From Paenibacillus sp. SYP-B4298 (GTDB lineage Bacteria; Bacillota; Bacilli; Paenibacillales; Paenibacillaceae), in contig NZ_CP115484.1 of NCBI RefSeq assembly GCF_027627475.1, positions 3,022,001 to 3,086,000 of the forward strand: a DNA stretch of 64,000 nucleotides, read 5' to 3'. Position 1 is the first letter of the stretch, and each line of letters begins with the position of its first letter. Below the pieces are notes generated by a model. The model was not told where the DNA came from. It saw only the letters and a list, made by a program, of their open reading frames with translations, and ran no database searches. The translations under genes were made by a program, and so were the position numbers. Positions 36,541 to 46,521 of this stretch are shown in pieces.

Positions 36541-36578
36541 AGAACCTCCATTCCGCTCACTCGCGGGATGGAGGTTCT
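36541..36578. terminator. Terminator between the chemoreceptor gene and rnpB
   Basis: Arms AGAACCTCCATTCCGC and GCGGGATGGAGGTTCT pair with one mismatch around a six-base loop. The chemoreceptor gene reads toward it from one side and rnpB from the other, so it probably serves both. Confidence 0.8.
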
Positions 36579-36601
36579 CTCATTGTTCTAATGGTTCGTT
36601 A

Positions 36602-37008
36602 CGGAAAGCTTGCCATAAGCCGGGTTCTGTACCTGTCAGTGGTATAACGGGAACGACCCTCCCACTATAAGGTGACAATCATCTATCTAGATTTTCCATT
36701 GCTGAAAAATTCAAGCGACCAACCCGAACACGCTCCGGTGCCAGAGCCGCGGCGCGAAGCCGCTGTGTTCTCTTAGGTCTTGCTCCAGATGGGGTTTACC
36801 AGCCGTGCTGTCACCAGCACCGCTCGTGGTCTCTTACACCACGGTTCCACCCTTGCCTGTGCCTGCAAGCAGGCCATCGGCGGTCCATTTCTGTGGCACT
36901 ATCCTTCAGCTCGCGCTGACTGGACGTTATCCAGCATCCTGCCCTACGGAGCCCGGACTTTCCTCCCGCAGCCCTATAGCTGCCGGCGATTGTCTGTCAA
37001 ACTTTCCG
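36602..37008 (-). ncRNA. rnpB: RNase P RNA, type B
   Basis: Catalytic RNA that matures tRNA 5' ends, about 407 nt on the minus strand. The conserved elements are GAGGAAAGTCCGGGCTCC near the 5' end and ACAGAACCCGGCTTAT near the 3' end. The outer P1 helix can form between GGAAAGTTTG (36998-37007) and CAAGCTTTCC (36603-36612). Length and overall layout fit the Bacillus-type (B) form. A consensus promoter lies just upstream. Ends are good to about 5 nt. Confidence 0.95.
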
Positions 37009-37018
37009 GTGCTTTGCT

Positions 37019-37047
37019 AGTATACTAGGAATTCACACAAAGCTCAA
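37019..37047 (-). promoter_or_regulatory. Sigma-A promoter of rnpB
   Basis: On the minus strand TTGAGC (37042-37047) and TATACT (37019-37024) are separated by 17 bases. The expected transcription start is near 37010, which fits the 5' end of the RNase P RNA predicted from P1 pairing. Confidence 0.8.
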
Positions 37048-37112
37048 GTAGTCCAGCTAATTTTTTGCTGGCAATGGCGGTGAACCTCTCCAATCTGGCG
37101 TCACCCAGATCA

Positions 37113-38228
37113 TTATATGAACTGGAATACTTCGGTGGACACCTCGGAAGCAGCTACCTCGGTCATCAGGCTCCGTTCCCGCAGCCGCTGTGCTAGCCAA
37201 TCCGCGACAAGCGGCTTCATGAGCTTCTCAATGTTGTGTCCAGGGTCGATAATGGCCAGTCCGGCTACAAGTGCATCCTGCGCCGTATGATAGTCTATAT
37301 CTCCGGTAACGAGCACATCTGCCCCGGCAAATAGCGCCTTGCTGACATATCGGCCGCCGGAGCCGCCCAGCACCGCCACCTTGCGCACCTGGCTCTCCAG
37401 GTTGCCGACCACCCGCAGCGCCGGCACATCGAAGGCGCTCTTCACCTGCTCTGCAAGCTGACGCAGGGAGATGGCCTCCGGCAGCTTGCCCACTCTCCCT
37501 AGTCCGAACGAGCGACCCTTCATGTCCATCGGGTACAGGTCATAGGCTACCTCCTCATACGGATGAGCCTTGAGCAGCGCCTGCACCACCTTGCGCTTGA
37601 CCGCTCCGGAGACGATCGTCTCTACTCTGACCTCCTCCACCGATTCCAGACGGCCCTGCTCGCCGATGTAGGGCGTCGCACCTGCTCCCGGCCGGAAGGT
37701 GCCTGTTCCCTCGACAGTGAAGCTGCAACTGCTGTAGTGTCCAATCTGGCCCGCACCTGCTTGCCAGATCGCTTCCTGCACCTGCTTGCTATGCGTCTTC
37801 GGTACGAATACCGCCAGCTTGAACAACTGGTCATTATGTACCTCATCCAGCGTGCCGCGCCCCTCCAGGCCCAGCATCTGGGCCATCGCATCATTAATCC
37901 CGCCATCAGCCACGTCCAGATTTGTATGAGCAATATAGACAGCAATATCATGCTTGATCAGCTTCTCGAACAGTCTGCCGCCCGGCGTGGAGAAATCAAG
38001 CTTGGCCAGCGGACGATAGATGACCGCATGATGGGCAATGATCAGATTGGCTCCGGCAGCGATCGCCTCTTCTACCACCTCATCCGTTACATCCAGAGCA
38101 ATCAGCACCTTCGCGATCGGCTTGTTCAGTGTACCGACCTGCAGACCAATTTTATCCCCTTCCACCGCATAATGCTTCGGCGCAAGCTCCTCCATCAGTT
38201 GAATGAGGGTGTGTCCGTTTGCAAGCAT
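37113..38228 (-). CDS. yqfO: Nif3-like dinuclear metal-centre protein YqfO
   Basis: Hexameric metal-binding protein of 371 residues in the Nif3/DUF34 family. Two metal-binding halves flank an inserted PII/CutA-like domain (about 130-235, with LAVFVPKTHSKQVQEAIWQA and AHPYEEVAYDLYPM). The first half contains LIIAHHAVIYRPLAKLD with conserved His. The insert is typical of Gram-positive YqfO. ATG at 38228 has AAAGGAGG seven bases upstream. It overlaps trmK by 34 nt. Biochemical role unresolved. Confidence 0.93.
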   Translation of the reverse strand: MLANGHTLIQLMEELAPKHYAVEGDKIGLQVGTLNKPIAKVLIALDVTDEVVEEAIAAGANLIIAHHAVIYRPLAKLDFSTPGGRLFEKLIKHDIAVYIAHTNLDVADGGINDAMAQMLGLEGRGTLDEVHNDQLFKLAVFVPKTHSKQVQEAIWQAGAGQIGHYSSCSFTVEGTGTFRPGAGATPYIGEQGRLESVEEVRVETIVSGAVKRKVVQALLKAHPYEEVAYDLYPMDMKGRSFGLGRVGKLPEAISLRQLAEQVKSAFDVPALRVVGNLESQVRKVAVLGGSGGRYVSKALFAGADVLVTGDIDYHTAQDALVAGLAIIDPGHNIEKLMKPLVADWLAQRLRERSLMTEVAASEVSTEVFQFI

Positions 38229-38986
38229 GCCAGAACCTCCTTTATTTCATTCATGTCCTGCTGCAACTGCACCAGCTTCTCCCGTGATTCCGGCAGATCA
38301 GAGCGGCTAAGCTGAGACTGGATATGCTCCAGCTTTGCAAGCTCGCCTTGCCACTTGCGGCTCCATACTGCATCTGGCTGGCGCATCAGCCACGGCCCCA
38401 TCATATACACCAGATCAGGACGCAACTGTTGTCCATAGGTCTGTTCCCAGAATCCAGGATGGTACAGCTTTCCATTGGCTTCCGCTGCTTCCTGCACATC
38501 CTTGGCAGACGTTGCATGCATGATCTCATAGATTTTGCCGTCCTCCAGCACGATGCGCTCAGCTTGGAGCACCCAATGGTGAGCGACGAGCCAACGGCGC
38601 ACGAGCTCCTCACCCACATTCGGCTGCAGCACCAGCTCACGCACCCCCTCAAGCTTGCCGGCAGCTCTGCCTGATTCCAATATGTCGCGGATGAGCCCTC
38701 CGCCCATCCCGGCGATCGTAATTGTATCCGCCTCGGATTGATGCAGCACATCCAATCCATTGCCTTGCCTGACCTGAATCTTTTGCTGCAGACCTGCTGC
38801 AGCTACCTGGCGGCAAGCCGCCTTGTACGGGCCTTCATTCAGCTCTCCGGCGATCGCCGCCGGACATTTGCCAGATTGCAGCAGATAGACCGGCAGCAGC
38901 GCATGATCTGAGCCGATATCGGCCACTCGATGCTGCGAGCTGACCAGAGAGGCAATCGTATCCAATCGTTTCGATAACGTTATCAT
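38195..38986 (-). CDS. trmK: tRNA (adenine-22-N1)-methyltransferase TrmK
   Basis: SAM-dependent enzyme of 263 residues that methylates A22 in tRNAs. The SAM motif VADIGSDHALLPVYL and the catalytic NPPY-like region around ITIAGMGGGLIRDIL are present. ATG at 38986 is chosen because it overlaps the upstream stop as TAATG, giving translational coupling; an extended start at 39076 would add 30 residues unlike the family. The downstream yqfO overlap is 34 nt, as in B. subtilis yqfN-yqfO. Confidence 0.93.
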   Translation of the reverse strand: MITLSKRLDTIASLVSSQHRVADIGSDHALLPVYLLQSGKCPAAIAGELNEGPYKAACRQVAAAGLQQKIQVRQGNGLDVLHQSEADTITIAGMGGGLIRDILESGRAAGKLEGVRELVLQPNVGEELVRRWLVAHHWVLQAERIVLEDGKIYEIMHATSAKDVQEAAEANGKLYHPGFWEQTYGQQLRPDLVYMMGPWLMRQPDAVWSRKWQGELAKLEHIQSQLSRSDLPESREKLVQLQQDMNEIKEVLACLQTDTPSFN

Positions 38987-39813
38987 TAAGCTACCCACGC
39001 AATCCATTTTTTTCTTAGAAGAAACAGCAAGGTTCCCCCCAGCACCATTTTTATTACTAGCTGAGCTTCTACCCATAACATGTCATCCAACAGTACAATA
39101 CTGTATATTTCCGGCATAAACCAGATCAATGCAGCGACTATAAACAAGATCGCTGATACCGACTTCGACCAACGCTTCACAAACCAGCTTCCCCACGCAT
39201 AAATGAAGGAAGCGGGGAGCCAATAGAGCTGAACGTCATACCACATTGGCGCAGTAGAATTGCGATACAGCATGAGCGCATAGACCATAACGCCTGCAAT
39301 CCAGCCGCACAGATGGAGCAGCGGAATACGCAGCGTGATGCCGCACACGATCCAGAACAACGCACAGCAGGCCAGATAAGCAATCTCCCCGTTCTGCTCT
39401 CCCAGCTCATGAAGCTTGAGCAGATATAATCCGCCCCCGAGCATAATGAGCATGCCCATGCCAATGACGGATAAGCCCATCGCCTCATGCTTTCGTCTGA
39501 GCCGCTGACCAAGCCATAACCCGACAGCGGTCCCAAACAATACGATACCGACTTGCGCAATTGGATGTAAATCGTTAAAATATATAAATATTGCCACTAA
39601 TATAGCAGCCACTGCCATGACGCCAAACCACAGCTTGCCGCTCGCATGCATCAGCGCGGCCGCTGCCTTGCCGTTCCAATTGGCAGGCTCCCGCTTGTCC
39701 GACTCAACCAGATATAGATTAAGCAAAAAGTTGCAATACTGATCTGGCAGCAGCTTGTTGCGCTGCCAATGCTCGATTTCTTTAATAATGACCTTGCGCC
39801 GTTCCTGATCCAT
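38986..39813 (-). CDS. Multi-spanning membrane protein, unknown function
   Basis: Protein of 275 residues. A cytoplasmic N-terminal part of about 55 residues with a helical pattern (IEHWQRNKLLPDQYCNFLLN) similar to that seen in DUF2157-type proteins is followed by about eight membrane spans. No catalytic motif. It stands between rpoD and trmK, where B. subtilis has cytochrome c550 (cccA) instead. Its stop overlaps the trmK start by one base. The length of each loop is short. The function cannot be inferred beyond membrane location. Confidence 0.75.
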   Translation of the reverse strand: MDQERRKVIIKEIEHWQRNKLLPDQYCNFLLNLYLVESDKREPANWNGKAAAALMHASGKLWFGVMAVAAILVAIFIYFNDLHPIAQVGIVLFGTAVGLWLGQRLRRKHEAMGLSVIGMGMLIMLGGGLYLLKLHELGEQNGEIAYLACCALFWIVCGITLRIPLLHLCGWIAGVMVYALMLYRNSTAPMWYDVQLYWLPASFIYAWGSWFVKRWSKSVSAILFIVAALIWFMPEIYSIVLLDDMLWVEAQLVIKMVLGGTLLFLLRKKWIAWVA

Positions 39814-39892
39814 GCTTCACCGTTTCCTCTCTTATGAAGAATCATGAAACATCACTTGTTCTCTGCACATTCGGCTTTGTCACACCGCTTTT

Positions 39893-39928
39893 AGAAAAAA
39901 GACCTTGCTGCTAGGCTAGCAGAAGGTC
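39893..39928 (-). terminator. Terminator of the dnaG-rpoD operon
   Basis: On the minus strand the stem GACCTTCTGCTAG/CTAGCAGCAAGGTC has one internal bulge and is followed directly by TTTTTT. It lies eight bases after the rpoD stop. Confidence 0.9.
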
Positions 39929-39935
39929 CGATAGG

Positions 39936-41063
39936 CTATTCCAGAAAATCCTTCAGCCGTTTACTGCGGCTCGGATGGCGAAGCTTTCGCAACGCCTTCG
40001 CTTCAATCTGACGGATACGCTCTCTTGTAACACCGAATACCTTGCCGACTTCCTCCAGTGTACGTGTCCGACCATCATCCAGGCCGAAGCGCAGACGAAG
40101 CACGTTCTCCTCACGCTCCGTCAACGTATCCAGCACATCCTCCAGTTGCTCCTTGAGCAGTTCATACGCTGCCGCATCGGCTGGAGCCAGCGCCTCCTGA
40201 TCCTCGATGAAGTCGCCCAGATGAGAATCATCCTCTTCGCCAATCGGTGTCTCCAGCGACACGGGCTCCTGTGCAATCTTCATGATCTCACGCACCTTGT
40301 CTGTGCTTAGATCCATCTCAGCCGCTATCTCCTCCGGCGTAGGCTCGCGCCCGAGCTCCTGCAGCAACTGCCTCGATACGCGAATCAGCTTGTTGATTGT
40401 CTCGACCATATGCACCGGTATGCGGATCGTCCGCGCTTGGTCGGCGATTGCTCTCGTGATTGCTTGCCGAATCCACCAGGTTGCATATGTGCTGAATTTA
40501 AAGCCCTTGGTGAAGTCGAACTTCTCCACCGCTTTAATCAAGCCCATATTGCCTTCCTGAATCAAATCCAGGAACAGCATTCCACGGCCTACATACCGTT
40601 TGGCGATGCTGACAACCAGCCGCAGGTTTGCTTCGGCCAGCCGCCGCTTGGCATCCGCATCCCCTTTCTCAATCCGTTTGGCCAGCTCTATCTCATCATC
40701 CGCTGAGAGCAGCGGTACTCTGCCAATTTCCTTCAGATACATCCTGACGGGGTCATTAATTTTAATGCCCGGCGGCAGCGCTAGATCATCGTCGAAGTTG
40801 AAGTCGTCATGCTCCCGATCACGGTCATGGTCTTCCACAGCTAGCGGCATATCATCGTTCTCATTGACAACTTCAATACCGATGTCATCCAACTGCTCAA
40901 AGAACTCATCCATTTGTTCCGGATCTTGCTCGAAGGGCGAGAGCTTTTCTACGATTTCCTTGTATGACAGGGACATTCTCTTTTTGCCCTGTTCAATAAG
41001 CTGCTCTTTAACCAGTTCCAGCTTTTGCTCGGTTTCTAGTTCAGTATGCTGATCATTCGCCAT
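39936..41063 (-). CDS. rpoD: Primary RNA polymerase sigma factor RpoD/SigA
   Basis: Housekeeping sigma factor of 375 residues. Region 2 contains [19 protein letters not shown] and [17 protein letters not shown] (2.3/2.4). Region 3 has [19 protein letters not shown]. Region 4.2 is the helix-turn-helix [20 protein letters not shown]. Region 1.1 is reduced and acidic, with a D/E-rich stretch around residues 65-95. It lies 18 nt after dnaG, the classical macromolecular synthesis operon order. The DnaG-RpoD pair ends in a strong terminator. Confidence 0.98.
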   Translation of the reverse strand: MANDQHTELETEQKLELVKEQLIEQGKKRMSLSYKEIVEKLSPFEQDPEQMDEFFEQLDDIGIEVVNENDDMPLAVEDHDRDREHDDFNFDDDLALPPGIKINDPVRMYLKEIGRVPLLSADDEIELAKRIEKGDADAKRRLAEANLRLVVSIAKRYVGRGMLFLDLIQEGNMGLIKAVEKFDFTKGFKFSTYATWWIRQAITRAIADQARTIRIPVHMVETINKLIRVSRQLLQELGREPTPEEIAAEMDLSTDKVREIMKIAQEPVSLETPIGEEDDSHLGDFIEDQEALAPADAAAYELLKEQLEDVLDTLTEREENVLRLRFGLDDGRTRTLEEVGKVFGVTRERIRQIEAKALRKLRHPSRSKRLKDFLE

Positions 41064-41081
41064 TTTCCGACTCCCTCCTCC

Positions 41082-42941
41082 CTAGAAACGATCCTCCAGA
41101 CCTTCGTTAACCTGTCTCTCTAGGGCAATAATCTCAGTAACAATTTGTGCTGCCAGCAGATGATCCCCGGAGCGCTCAGCTTGCGCCCATTCCTCACGCC
41201 GCTGTTCAATGATACGCAGCTTATGCTCTTTTCGGATGACCTTGATATAATCTTTGAGCAAATGTTCGTCATATGGCATATCATCCATCATTAGTATGGA
41301 TGCGGTTGCCCTTTCAAGCCGATCATCCTGCAGCGAGGCGATGAAGCGGCTGGCATCGGGCTCATGACCCTGGGCATAATAAGCATATAAATAAGCCGCC
41401 AATGCTGCGTGATCTTCAACAACAAACGCCTCGCCCAGTTGGTCATGAACCATTCCGGCTATGTCTGCATCCTGCAGCATGGCCTGCAATAAATGACGTT
41501 CTGCTTTTTGATAGGCTGGAAGCACCGGCGGGGGGCCGGCTGAACGGCGTTTTTCATTCATACCATTATTCCACGAAATAACGTTATTATCCGCAGTCCC
41601 TTTATTTTTTTGCATCTGCTCTCGTACCTGGTGGCAGTTCTGCTTCAGCGTATCCAGCGAGATGTCAAATTCAAGGGACAGCTCCTTCAGATAAAATTCC
41701 CGTTCAATGGCGGATTCATGCTGGGCAATCAGACGAACTGCCTCCATCACATAGTTTTTCCGGCCCTCTTCCTCTACCATTGTATGGCTTTTTCTTGAAT
41801 ATATAAGCTTAAATTTCAGAGGCGATACCGGCTGACCGATGACCTCCCTCACGAATGCCTCCGGTCCTTTGTCTGCGATGTAATCATCTGGATCAGAGCC
41901 CTGCGGAAGCTGAGCGACCAGAACCTTCAACCGTGCCTTCTCCAGCATCGGCACCGTCTTGAGTGCAGCAGCCTGTCCGGCCTTGTCGCCATCATAACAG
42001 ATGATGACCTCTTGTGCCATGCGGCGAATTAGCTCCACATGCTCCTCGGTGAGCGAAGTTCCCATCGTCGCCACTCCATTGCGTACACCAGCATCCCAAG
42101 CCTTGATGACATCCATGTAGCCCTCCAGAAGAACGAGTCGTCCGGTCTTCTTGATCTCCTGCCGTGCATGATGCAAATGATACAGGCTTTTGCTCTTATG
42201 AAACAGAATCGTCTCCGGAGAATTCAGATACTTGGGCTGCCCTTCCCCCATCAGACGCCCGGCAAAGCCGATGACCTTCCCTTCTCTGTCCCAGAGCGGA
42301 AACATGATTCTGCCACGGAACCGATCGACGTACCCTGAACCGTCCTGCTTGGCCAACAACAAGCCGCCCTTCTCCATCTTCTCCAGATCGAACTCCCGCT
42401 TCTCCAGAAAATGAGTCAACGTGTCCCAGCGATCTGGTGCGTAGCCAATCATGAAATGGTCGATCAGCTTGTCTGTCATGCCGCGTGATCGCAAATAGTC
42501 CTTCGCCGAGCTCCCAAACTCCGTGTTATTAAGCAAGTAATGATACAGCTTCGCAGACAGCTCATGTGCTGACAGGAGGCTGCGCTTGTCCCGCTGGAAT
42601 GGCGTGTCCGCCTGTTGCTCGGCTGCGTCCCACGTAATGGGAATGCCCGCATCTTGTGCCAGCATCCTGACCGCCTCGGGGAACGAATAACCCTCATGCT
42701 CACAAACGAACTTGATGACGTCGCCGCCTTGTCCGCAGCCATAGCAGTAAAAAATCTGCTTCTCTGGCGTGACGGAGAAGGATGGCGTCTTCTCGGAATG
42801 AAAGGGGCACAGCCCAATCATATGCTTGCCCTGTTTCATCAGATGGACATACTTCCCGACTGTCTCGACAATATCTGTACGGCGCAATACTTCTTTGATT
42901 ACCGTTTCGGGGATGCCATTTTGAATCTTGATCACCTTCAA
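41082..42941 (-). CDS. dnaG: DNA primase DnaG
   Basis: Replication primase of about 615 residues. The CHC2 zinc ribbon is Cys45, His48, Cys66, Cys69 counted from the TTG start (LCPFHSEKTPSF and YCYGCGQGG). Next come the TOPRIM domain with LVLLEGYMDVIKAWDAG near residue 265 and a C-terminal DnaB-helicase-binding part. No ATG lies near the expected start. The frame can begin at TTG 42941, but the best Shine-Dalgarno (AAGGTGATC) is located just after that TTG and before an ATT codon at 42926. That ATT would give a start right where the family normally begins (QNGIPETV). I keep 42941 as the conventional call. Confidence 0.93.
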   Translation of the reverse strand: MKVIKIQNGIPETVIKEVLRRTDIVETVGKYVHLMKQGKHMIGLCPFHSEKTPSFSVTPEKQIFYCYGCGQGGDVIKFVCEHEGYSFPEAVRMLAQDAGIPITWDAAEQQADTPFQRDKRSLLSAHELSAKLYHYLLNNTEFGSSAKDYLRSRGMTDKLIDHFMIGYAPDRWDTLTHFLEKREFDLEKMEKGGLLLAKQDGSGYVDRFRGRIMFPLWDREGKVIGFAGRLMGEGQPKYLNSPETILFHKSKSLYHLHHARQEIKKTGRLVLLEGYMDVIKAWDAGVRNGVATMGTSLTEEHVELIRRMAQEVIICYDGDKAGQAAALKTVPMLEKARLKVLVAQLPQGSDPDDYIADKGPEAFVREVIGQPVSPLKFKLIYSRKSHTMVEEEGRKNYVMEAVRLIAQHESAIEREFYLKELSLEFDISLDTLKQNCHQVREQMQKNKGTADNNVISWNNGMNEKRRSAGPPPVLPAYQKAERHLLQAMLQDADIAGMVHDQLGEAFVVEDHAALAAYLYAYYAQGHEPDASRFIASLQDDRLERATASILMMDDMPYDEHLLKDYIKVIRKEHKLRIIEQRREEWAQAERSGDHLLAAQIVTEIIALERQVNEGLEDRF

Positions 42942-42958
42942 CGCTTAATTGAGTGTTC

Positions 42959-42986
42959 ATTATGAAGCAGACCTGTCTATTTCCAA
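42959..42986 (-). promoter_or_regulatory. Candidate sigma-A promoter of dnaG-rpoD
   Basis: On the minus strand TTGGAA (42981-42986) and CATAAT (42959-42964) are 16 bases apart. The predicted start near 42952 leaves only about 11 nt to TTG 42941 but about 26 nt to ATT 42926. Confidence 0.45.
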
Positions 42987-43045
42987 TAAACTCGCACCTG
43001 CCAGACACCATGCGGTCTGGCGAAAATAACCATTAATACTATTCG

Positions 43046-43513
43046 CTAAAGCTCGCCAAACTCCTGCCGCCGCTGCAAAACTTTTGTCAGCTTTTGTTGA
43101 AAACAAAGCCTGTCCTCTGCTGTCATTGCCCGCGGGCCCTTGGATCTGCCTCCCGCTCGCCGCCGCTTGGCCTGCTCATGCCGTCGGTCAAGCAGAAAGT
43201 CAATCATTTCAGGATCGTACTGCTGACCGCGATTCGATAGACCGACAGCCCCCTTGCCCAACACAATCGCTGCAAGCCCGAAGTCCTGTGTAATGACAAT
43301 ATCCCCGCGGCGTATTCGGTTGATGATATACAGGTCAACGGATTGATCGCTCCGATCCACCTGTACATTCTCTACCCCTTCCTCAGGCTGCAGATAGTGG
43401 TCAAACGAAGCGACCATTACAACCGGAATGCTAAATTTGCGAGCTGTCTCGATGATCTCCCTCTTCACCGGACAGGCATCCGCATCCACCACAATCGCTG
43501 CAGATGGCTTCAC
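43046..43513 (-). CDS. yqxD: YaiI/YqxD family protein (DUF188)
   Basis: Protein of 155 residues with the family N-terminus IVVDADACPVKREI, where the two Asp are probable metal ligands, and GDIVITQDFGLAAIVLGKGA in the centre. The fold is PIN-like in related structures, but no activity is established. Its position beside dnaG matches B. subtilis yqxD. It is transcribed in the same direction, separated from dnaG by about 104 bp containing a candidate promoter. Confidence 0.9.
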   Translation of the reverse strand: MKPSAAIVVDADACPVKREIIETARKFSIPVVMVASFDHYLQPEEGVENVQVDRSDQSVDLYIINRIRRGDIVITQDFGLAAIVLGKGAVGLSNRGQQYDPEMIDFLLDRRHEQAKRRRAGGRSKGPRAMTAEDRLCFQQKLTKVLQRRQEFGEL

Positions 43514-43607
43514 GCTTATATCACCGCTGTTCTGTTCGAATAAACTCTGTACTATTATATACGCTGCATGTGAAAAAAATCCTGCTGGAAACGGTTTATT
43601 TGCTTGG

Positions 43608-44423
43608 TTATTTCACATGCTCCATAATCAGACTGGCCGTCTCCTCTACTGCGCGATGGGAGACATCAATCACCAGGCACCCGATACGATCCATTATGCT
43701 TTTGGCATAAGCCAGCTCGCGCTCGATTCTCTCTGTTGTTGCATAAGAAGCACTGTCTGGCAGCCCTAGCGCCTTGAGCCGCTCCTTGCGGATCACATTG
43801 AGATAGTGCGTGTCGATCGTCAAGCCGATTACCTTGCTGCTCGGTATCAAGAACAGCTCGTCAGGCGGCTTGATCTCCGGAACCAGCGGCACATTAGCCA
43901 CCTTGTACTTGCGGTGAGCCAGATACATCGAGAGCGGCGTCTTCGATGTCCGGGATACACCCACGAGCACAATATCCGCCTTGCGCACGCCGCTCGTATC
44001 CTTGGCATCATCATACTTCACCGCGAACTCCACGGCCTCAACCTTGCGGAAATAATCGGCATCCAGCACATGATTCAGCCCTGGCTCCTGTCTGGAAATA
44101 CGACCGATCCGCTGTTCCAAACTTCCGATTAGCGGGCCGAGCAGATCAATCGCGACAACGTCTAGCTCCTCGCTTAATTGATTCATGTAGTTGCGCAGAT
44201 GCGGGATGACGAGCGTATACAATATGATTGCCTGATCGCTCTTGGCCTGGCGCACAAGCCTGCTCACCGCCGCTTCGTCCTGAATGAACGAATAGCGGCG
44301 AATATCGTAATCAACAGGGTGGAACTGGGCCACGGCCGCCCGCACCACCAGTTCTCCTGTGTCGCCTGCCGAGTCGGAAGCCACATAGATCATCACATCA
44401 CGGCCCGCTGTTCCTTGCGGCAT
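43608..44423 (-). CDS. yqfL: Pyruvate, phosphate dikinase regulatory protein (PDRP/PSRP, DUF299)
   Basis: Bifunctional kinase/pyrophosphorylase of 271 residues that switches PPDK (or PEP synthase) off and on. The P-loop-like motif is LVGVSRTSKTPLSMYLAH, followed by KVANVPLVPEIKPPDELF. ATG at 44423 follows GGGAGGT with a seven-base spacer; the frame extending to 44480 would overlap glyS. It follows glyS by 16 nt. In B. subtilis the ccpN repressor gene precedes yqfL here; that gene is absent in this window. Confidence 0.93.
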   Translation of the reverse strand: MPQGTAGRDVMIYVASDSAGDTGELVVRAAVAQFHPVDYDIRRYSFIQDEAAVSRLVRQAKSDQAIILYTLVIPHLRNYMNQLSEELDVVAIDLLGPLIGSLEQRIGRISRQEPGLNHVLDADYFRKVEAVEFAVKYDDAKDTSGVRKADIVLVGVSRTSKTPLSMYLAHRKYKVANVPLVPEIKPPDELFLIPSSKVIGLTIDTHYLNVIRKERLKALGLPDSASYATTERIERELAYAKSIMDRIGCLVIDVSHRAVEETASLIMEHVK

Positions 44424-44439
44424 CGCTTCTACCTCCCTT

Positions 44440-46521
44440 TTACCAGACCAGCTTGGAGAAATCAGCCAGCTTGTGTACATCCTTCGCGATCGCGGCCAGC
44501 ATAGCTAACCGATTACGCTTGATCGCCTCATCGTCTACCATGACCATAACCTTGTCAAAATAAGCCGTAATCGGCTCCTTCAGCGCTGCCAGATGCTCCA
44601 GCGCCGCCTTCGCCTCACCTGACGCCAGCGCTTCGCCTACAGGCGCATGAAGCTGCTGCCAGTTGTTATACAGCTCATGCTCTACAGCTTCTGCGAACAA
44701 GGACGCATCTGGCGCAGAGCCGTCTGCCTTTGCAGCCAGATTGCATACGCGGTTAAACGCATCAACGACGAGCTTGAAGTCATCCTTGCGCTCGTCTGTC
44801 GCGCGGGCGAATATCGCCGATGCGCGCTCTACCGTCAGCCGCAGTTGATCGAAGCCAGCCGCCATTGCCGCATCGATGACGTCATAGCGGATACCATGCT
44901 CCGCAAGCACGTTTTTGACACGCAGCGCGAAGAAGTCATACAACTCTTTACGGATGTCCGCCCGTTCACGTTTCATTCCTCTAGCCTCATGCACATTCAA
45001 TGCCAGCTCGAACAGCTCTCCAAGCGGCAACTGGAAACCATGCGCAATGATCGTCTGCACGATGCCAGCAGCTTGACGGCGCAGTGCATAAGGGTCCTGC
45101 GAGCCGGTCGGGATGATGCCGATCGAGAAGCATCCGGCGATCGTATCCATCTTGTCTGCGAGCGAGACGATGGCTCCAGCGAGCGAGGCAGGAGCTGTCT
45201 CTCCAGCGAAGCGCGGCTGATAATGCTCGAAGATCGCCTTCGCGACTGACTCTCGCTCCCCGGCCTTACGCGCATAATCCTCACCCATCACGCCCTGCAG
45301 CTCAGGGAATTCATAGACCATCTGCGTGACCAGATCGAATTTGCAAATTTCGGCTGTGCGGCTTACATCCGCAGCCGTCTGCGCATCGACCACAAGCTTC
45401 GCGGCCAGTGCTTCTGCCAGCGCGCGAATACGTCTAACCTTGTCCGCCGTCGTGCCCAGCTCCTCGTGGTAGACGATAGATTCCAGCTTCGCCAGACAGT
45501 CGGCAATAGCAACCTTCTGATCCTCCGCATAGAAGAACTTGGCGTCAGACAGCCGGGCGCGCAGCACCTTCTCATTGCCCTTGGCTACTTGTTCGATCGA
45601 CGTGCGGTCGCCATTGCGCACGGTGACAAAATACGGCTGCAGCGCTCCAGCGTCGTCCATAACCGGGAAGTAGCGCTGATGCTCGCGCATCGACGTAATG
45701 AGCACCTCCTGCGGAATCGCCAGGAAGGACGGATCGAAGGTACCGTGCAGCACATTCGGGTACTCGACCAGGAACAGCACCTCCTCCAGCAGATCCTCCT
45801 TGACTGCAATCTGCCAGCCCCGTTCCTCCGCCAATCCGCGAATCTGCTGCAGAATTAGCTCATTGCGCTCTGCGACATCGACAATGACATGCTCCTTGCG
45901 CAGTTGCTCTACATAATGCGAAGGCTCGGAGATGACGGTCTCCCCGCCCAGGAAGCGATGTCCGCGTGTCACATTGCCGCTGTGTACACCGGCTATCTCG
46001 AGCGGCAGAATATCGCTGCCCAGCAGCGCCACCAGCCAACGGATCGGCCGCACGAAGCGAATATCATAAGCGCCCCAGCGCATATTTTTCGGGAAGGACA
46101 TCGACAGAATTATGGATTTTAGCCCTTCTGGAAGCACCTCTGCCGCGACGGTGCCGATGCTGCTCTTGTTGGCATAGACATACTCCACGCCCTGCAGCTC
46201 CTTGAAGAACAACTGCTCTGGGTCTACACTCTGGCTGCGCGCGAAGCCAAGCGCCGCCTTGCTCCAGTTGCCCTCGCCATCCTGGGCAATCTTGCGTGAA
46301 GGTCCCTTGACCTCCTCGTGCACATCGCTCTGCTTCTCCTCTACATCGCGCACCAGTACAGCAAGCCGTCTTGGCGTCGCATACGCATTCACCTCACCAT
46401 GAGCAATACGGTGATCCTGCAGCCACTTCTCCATCTTTTCCTTCAACTGATTCATTGCCGCGCGGACAAAACGCGCAGGAACTTCCTCCAGTCCAATCTC
46501 CAGCAGTAAATCCTTAGCCAT
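44440..46521 (-). CDS. glyS: Glycyl-tRNA synthetase beta subunit
   Basis: Subunit of 693 residues of the alpha2-beta2 glycyl-tRNA synthetase; recognises tRNA. N-terminal start [20 protein letters not shown] is characteristic. The HD-type middle part ([20 protein letters not shown]) and C-terminal anticodon-binding (DALR) region are present, ending [19 protein letters not shown]. It overlaps glyQ by 8 nt. Expression is expected to depend on the upstream T-box. Confidence 0.97.
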   Translation of the reverse strand: MAKDLLLEIGLEEVPARFVRAAMNQLKEKMEKWLQDHRIAHGEVNAYATPRRLAVLVRDVEEKQSDVHEEVKGPSRKIAQDGEGNWSKAALGFARSQSVDPEQLFFKELQGVEYVYANKSSIGTVAAEVLPEGLKSIILSMSFPKNMRWGAYDIRFVRPIRWLVALLGSDILPLEIAGVHSGNVTRGHRFLGGETVISEPSHYVEQLRKEHVIVDVAERNELILQQIRGLAEERGWQIAVKEDLLEEVLFLVEYPNVLHGTFDPSFLAIPQEVLITSMREHQRYFPVMDDAGALQPYFVTVRNGDRTSIEQVAKGNEKVLRARLSDAKFFYAEDQKVAIADCLAKLESIVYHEELGTTADKVRRIRALAEALAAKLVVDAQTAADVSRTAEICKFDLVTQMVYEFPELQGVMGEDYARKAGERESVAKAIFEHYQPRFAGETAPASLAGAIVSLADKMDTIAGCFSIGIIPTGSQDPYALRRQAAGIVQTIIAHGFQLPLGELFELALNVHEARGMKRERADIRKELYDFFALRVKNVLAEHGIRYDVIDAAMAAGFDQLRLTVERASAIFARATDERKDDFKLVVDAFNRVCNLAAKADGSAPDASLFAEAVEHELYNNWQQLHAPVGEALASGEAKAALEHLAALKEPITAYFDKVMVMVDDEAIKRNRLAMLAAIAKDVHKLADFSKLVW

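Noticed and set aside
42700-43011. 103-residue frame over the dnaG start that begins near an ATG
   Set aside because: It overlaps the conserved zinc-ribbon coding part of dnaG in another frame and has no protein-like features.
42995-43022. Inverted repeat GCCAGAC/GTCTGGC between yqxD and dnaG as a terminator
   Set aside because: The hairpin has no T run after it on the minus strand, so it is too weak to call; it may still be a minor terminator or chance.
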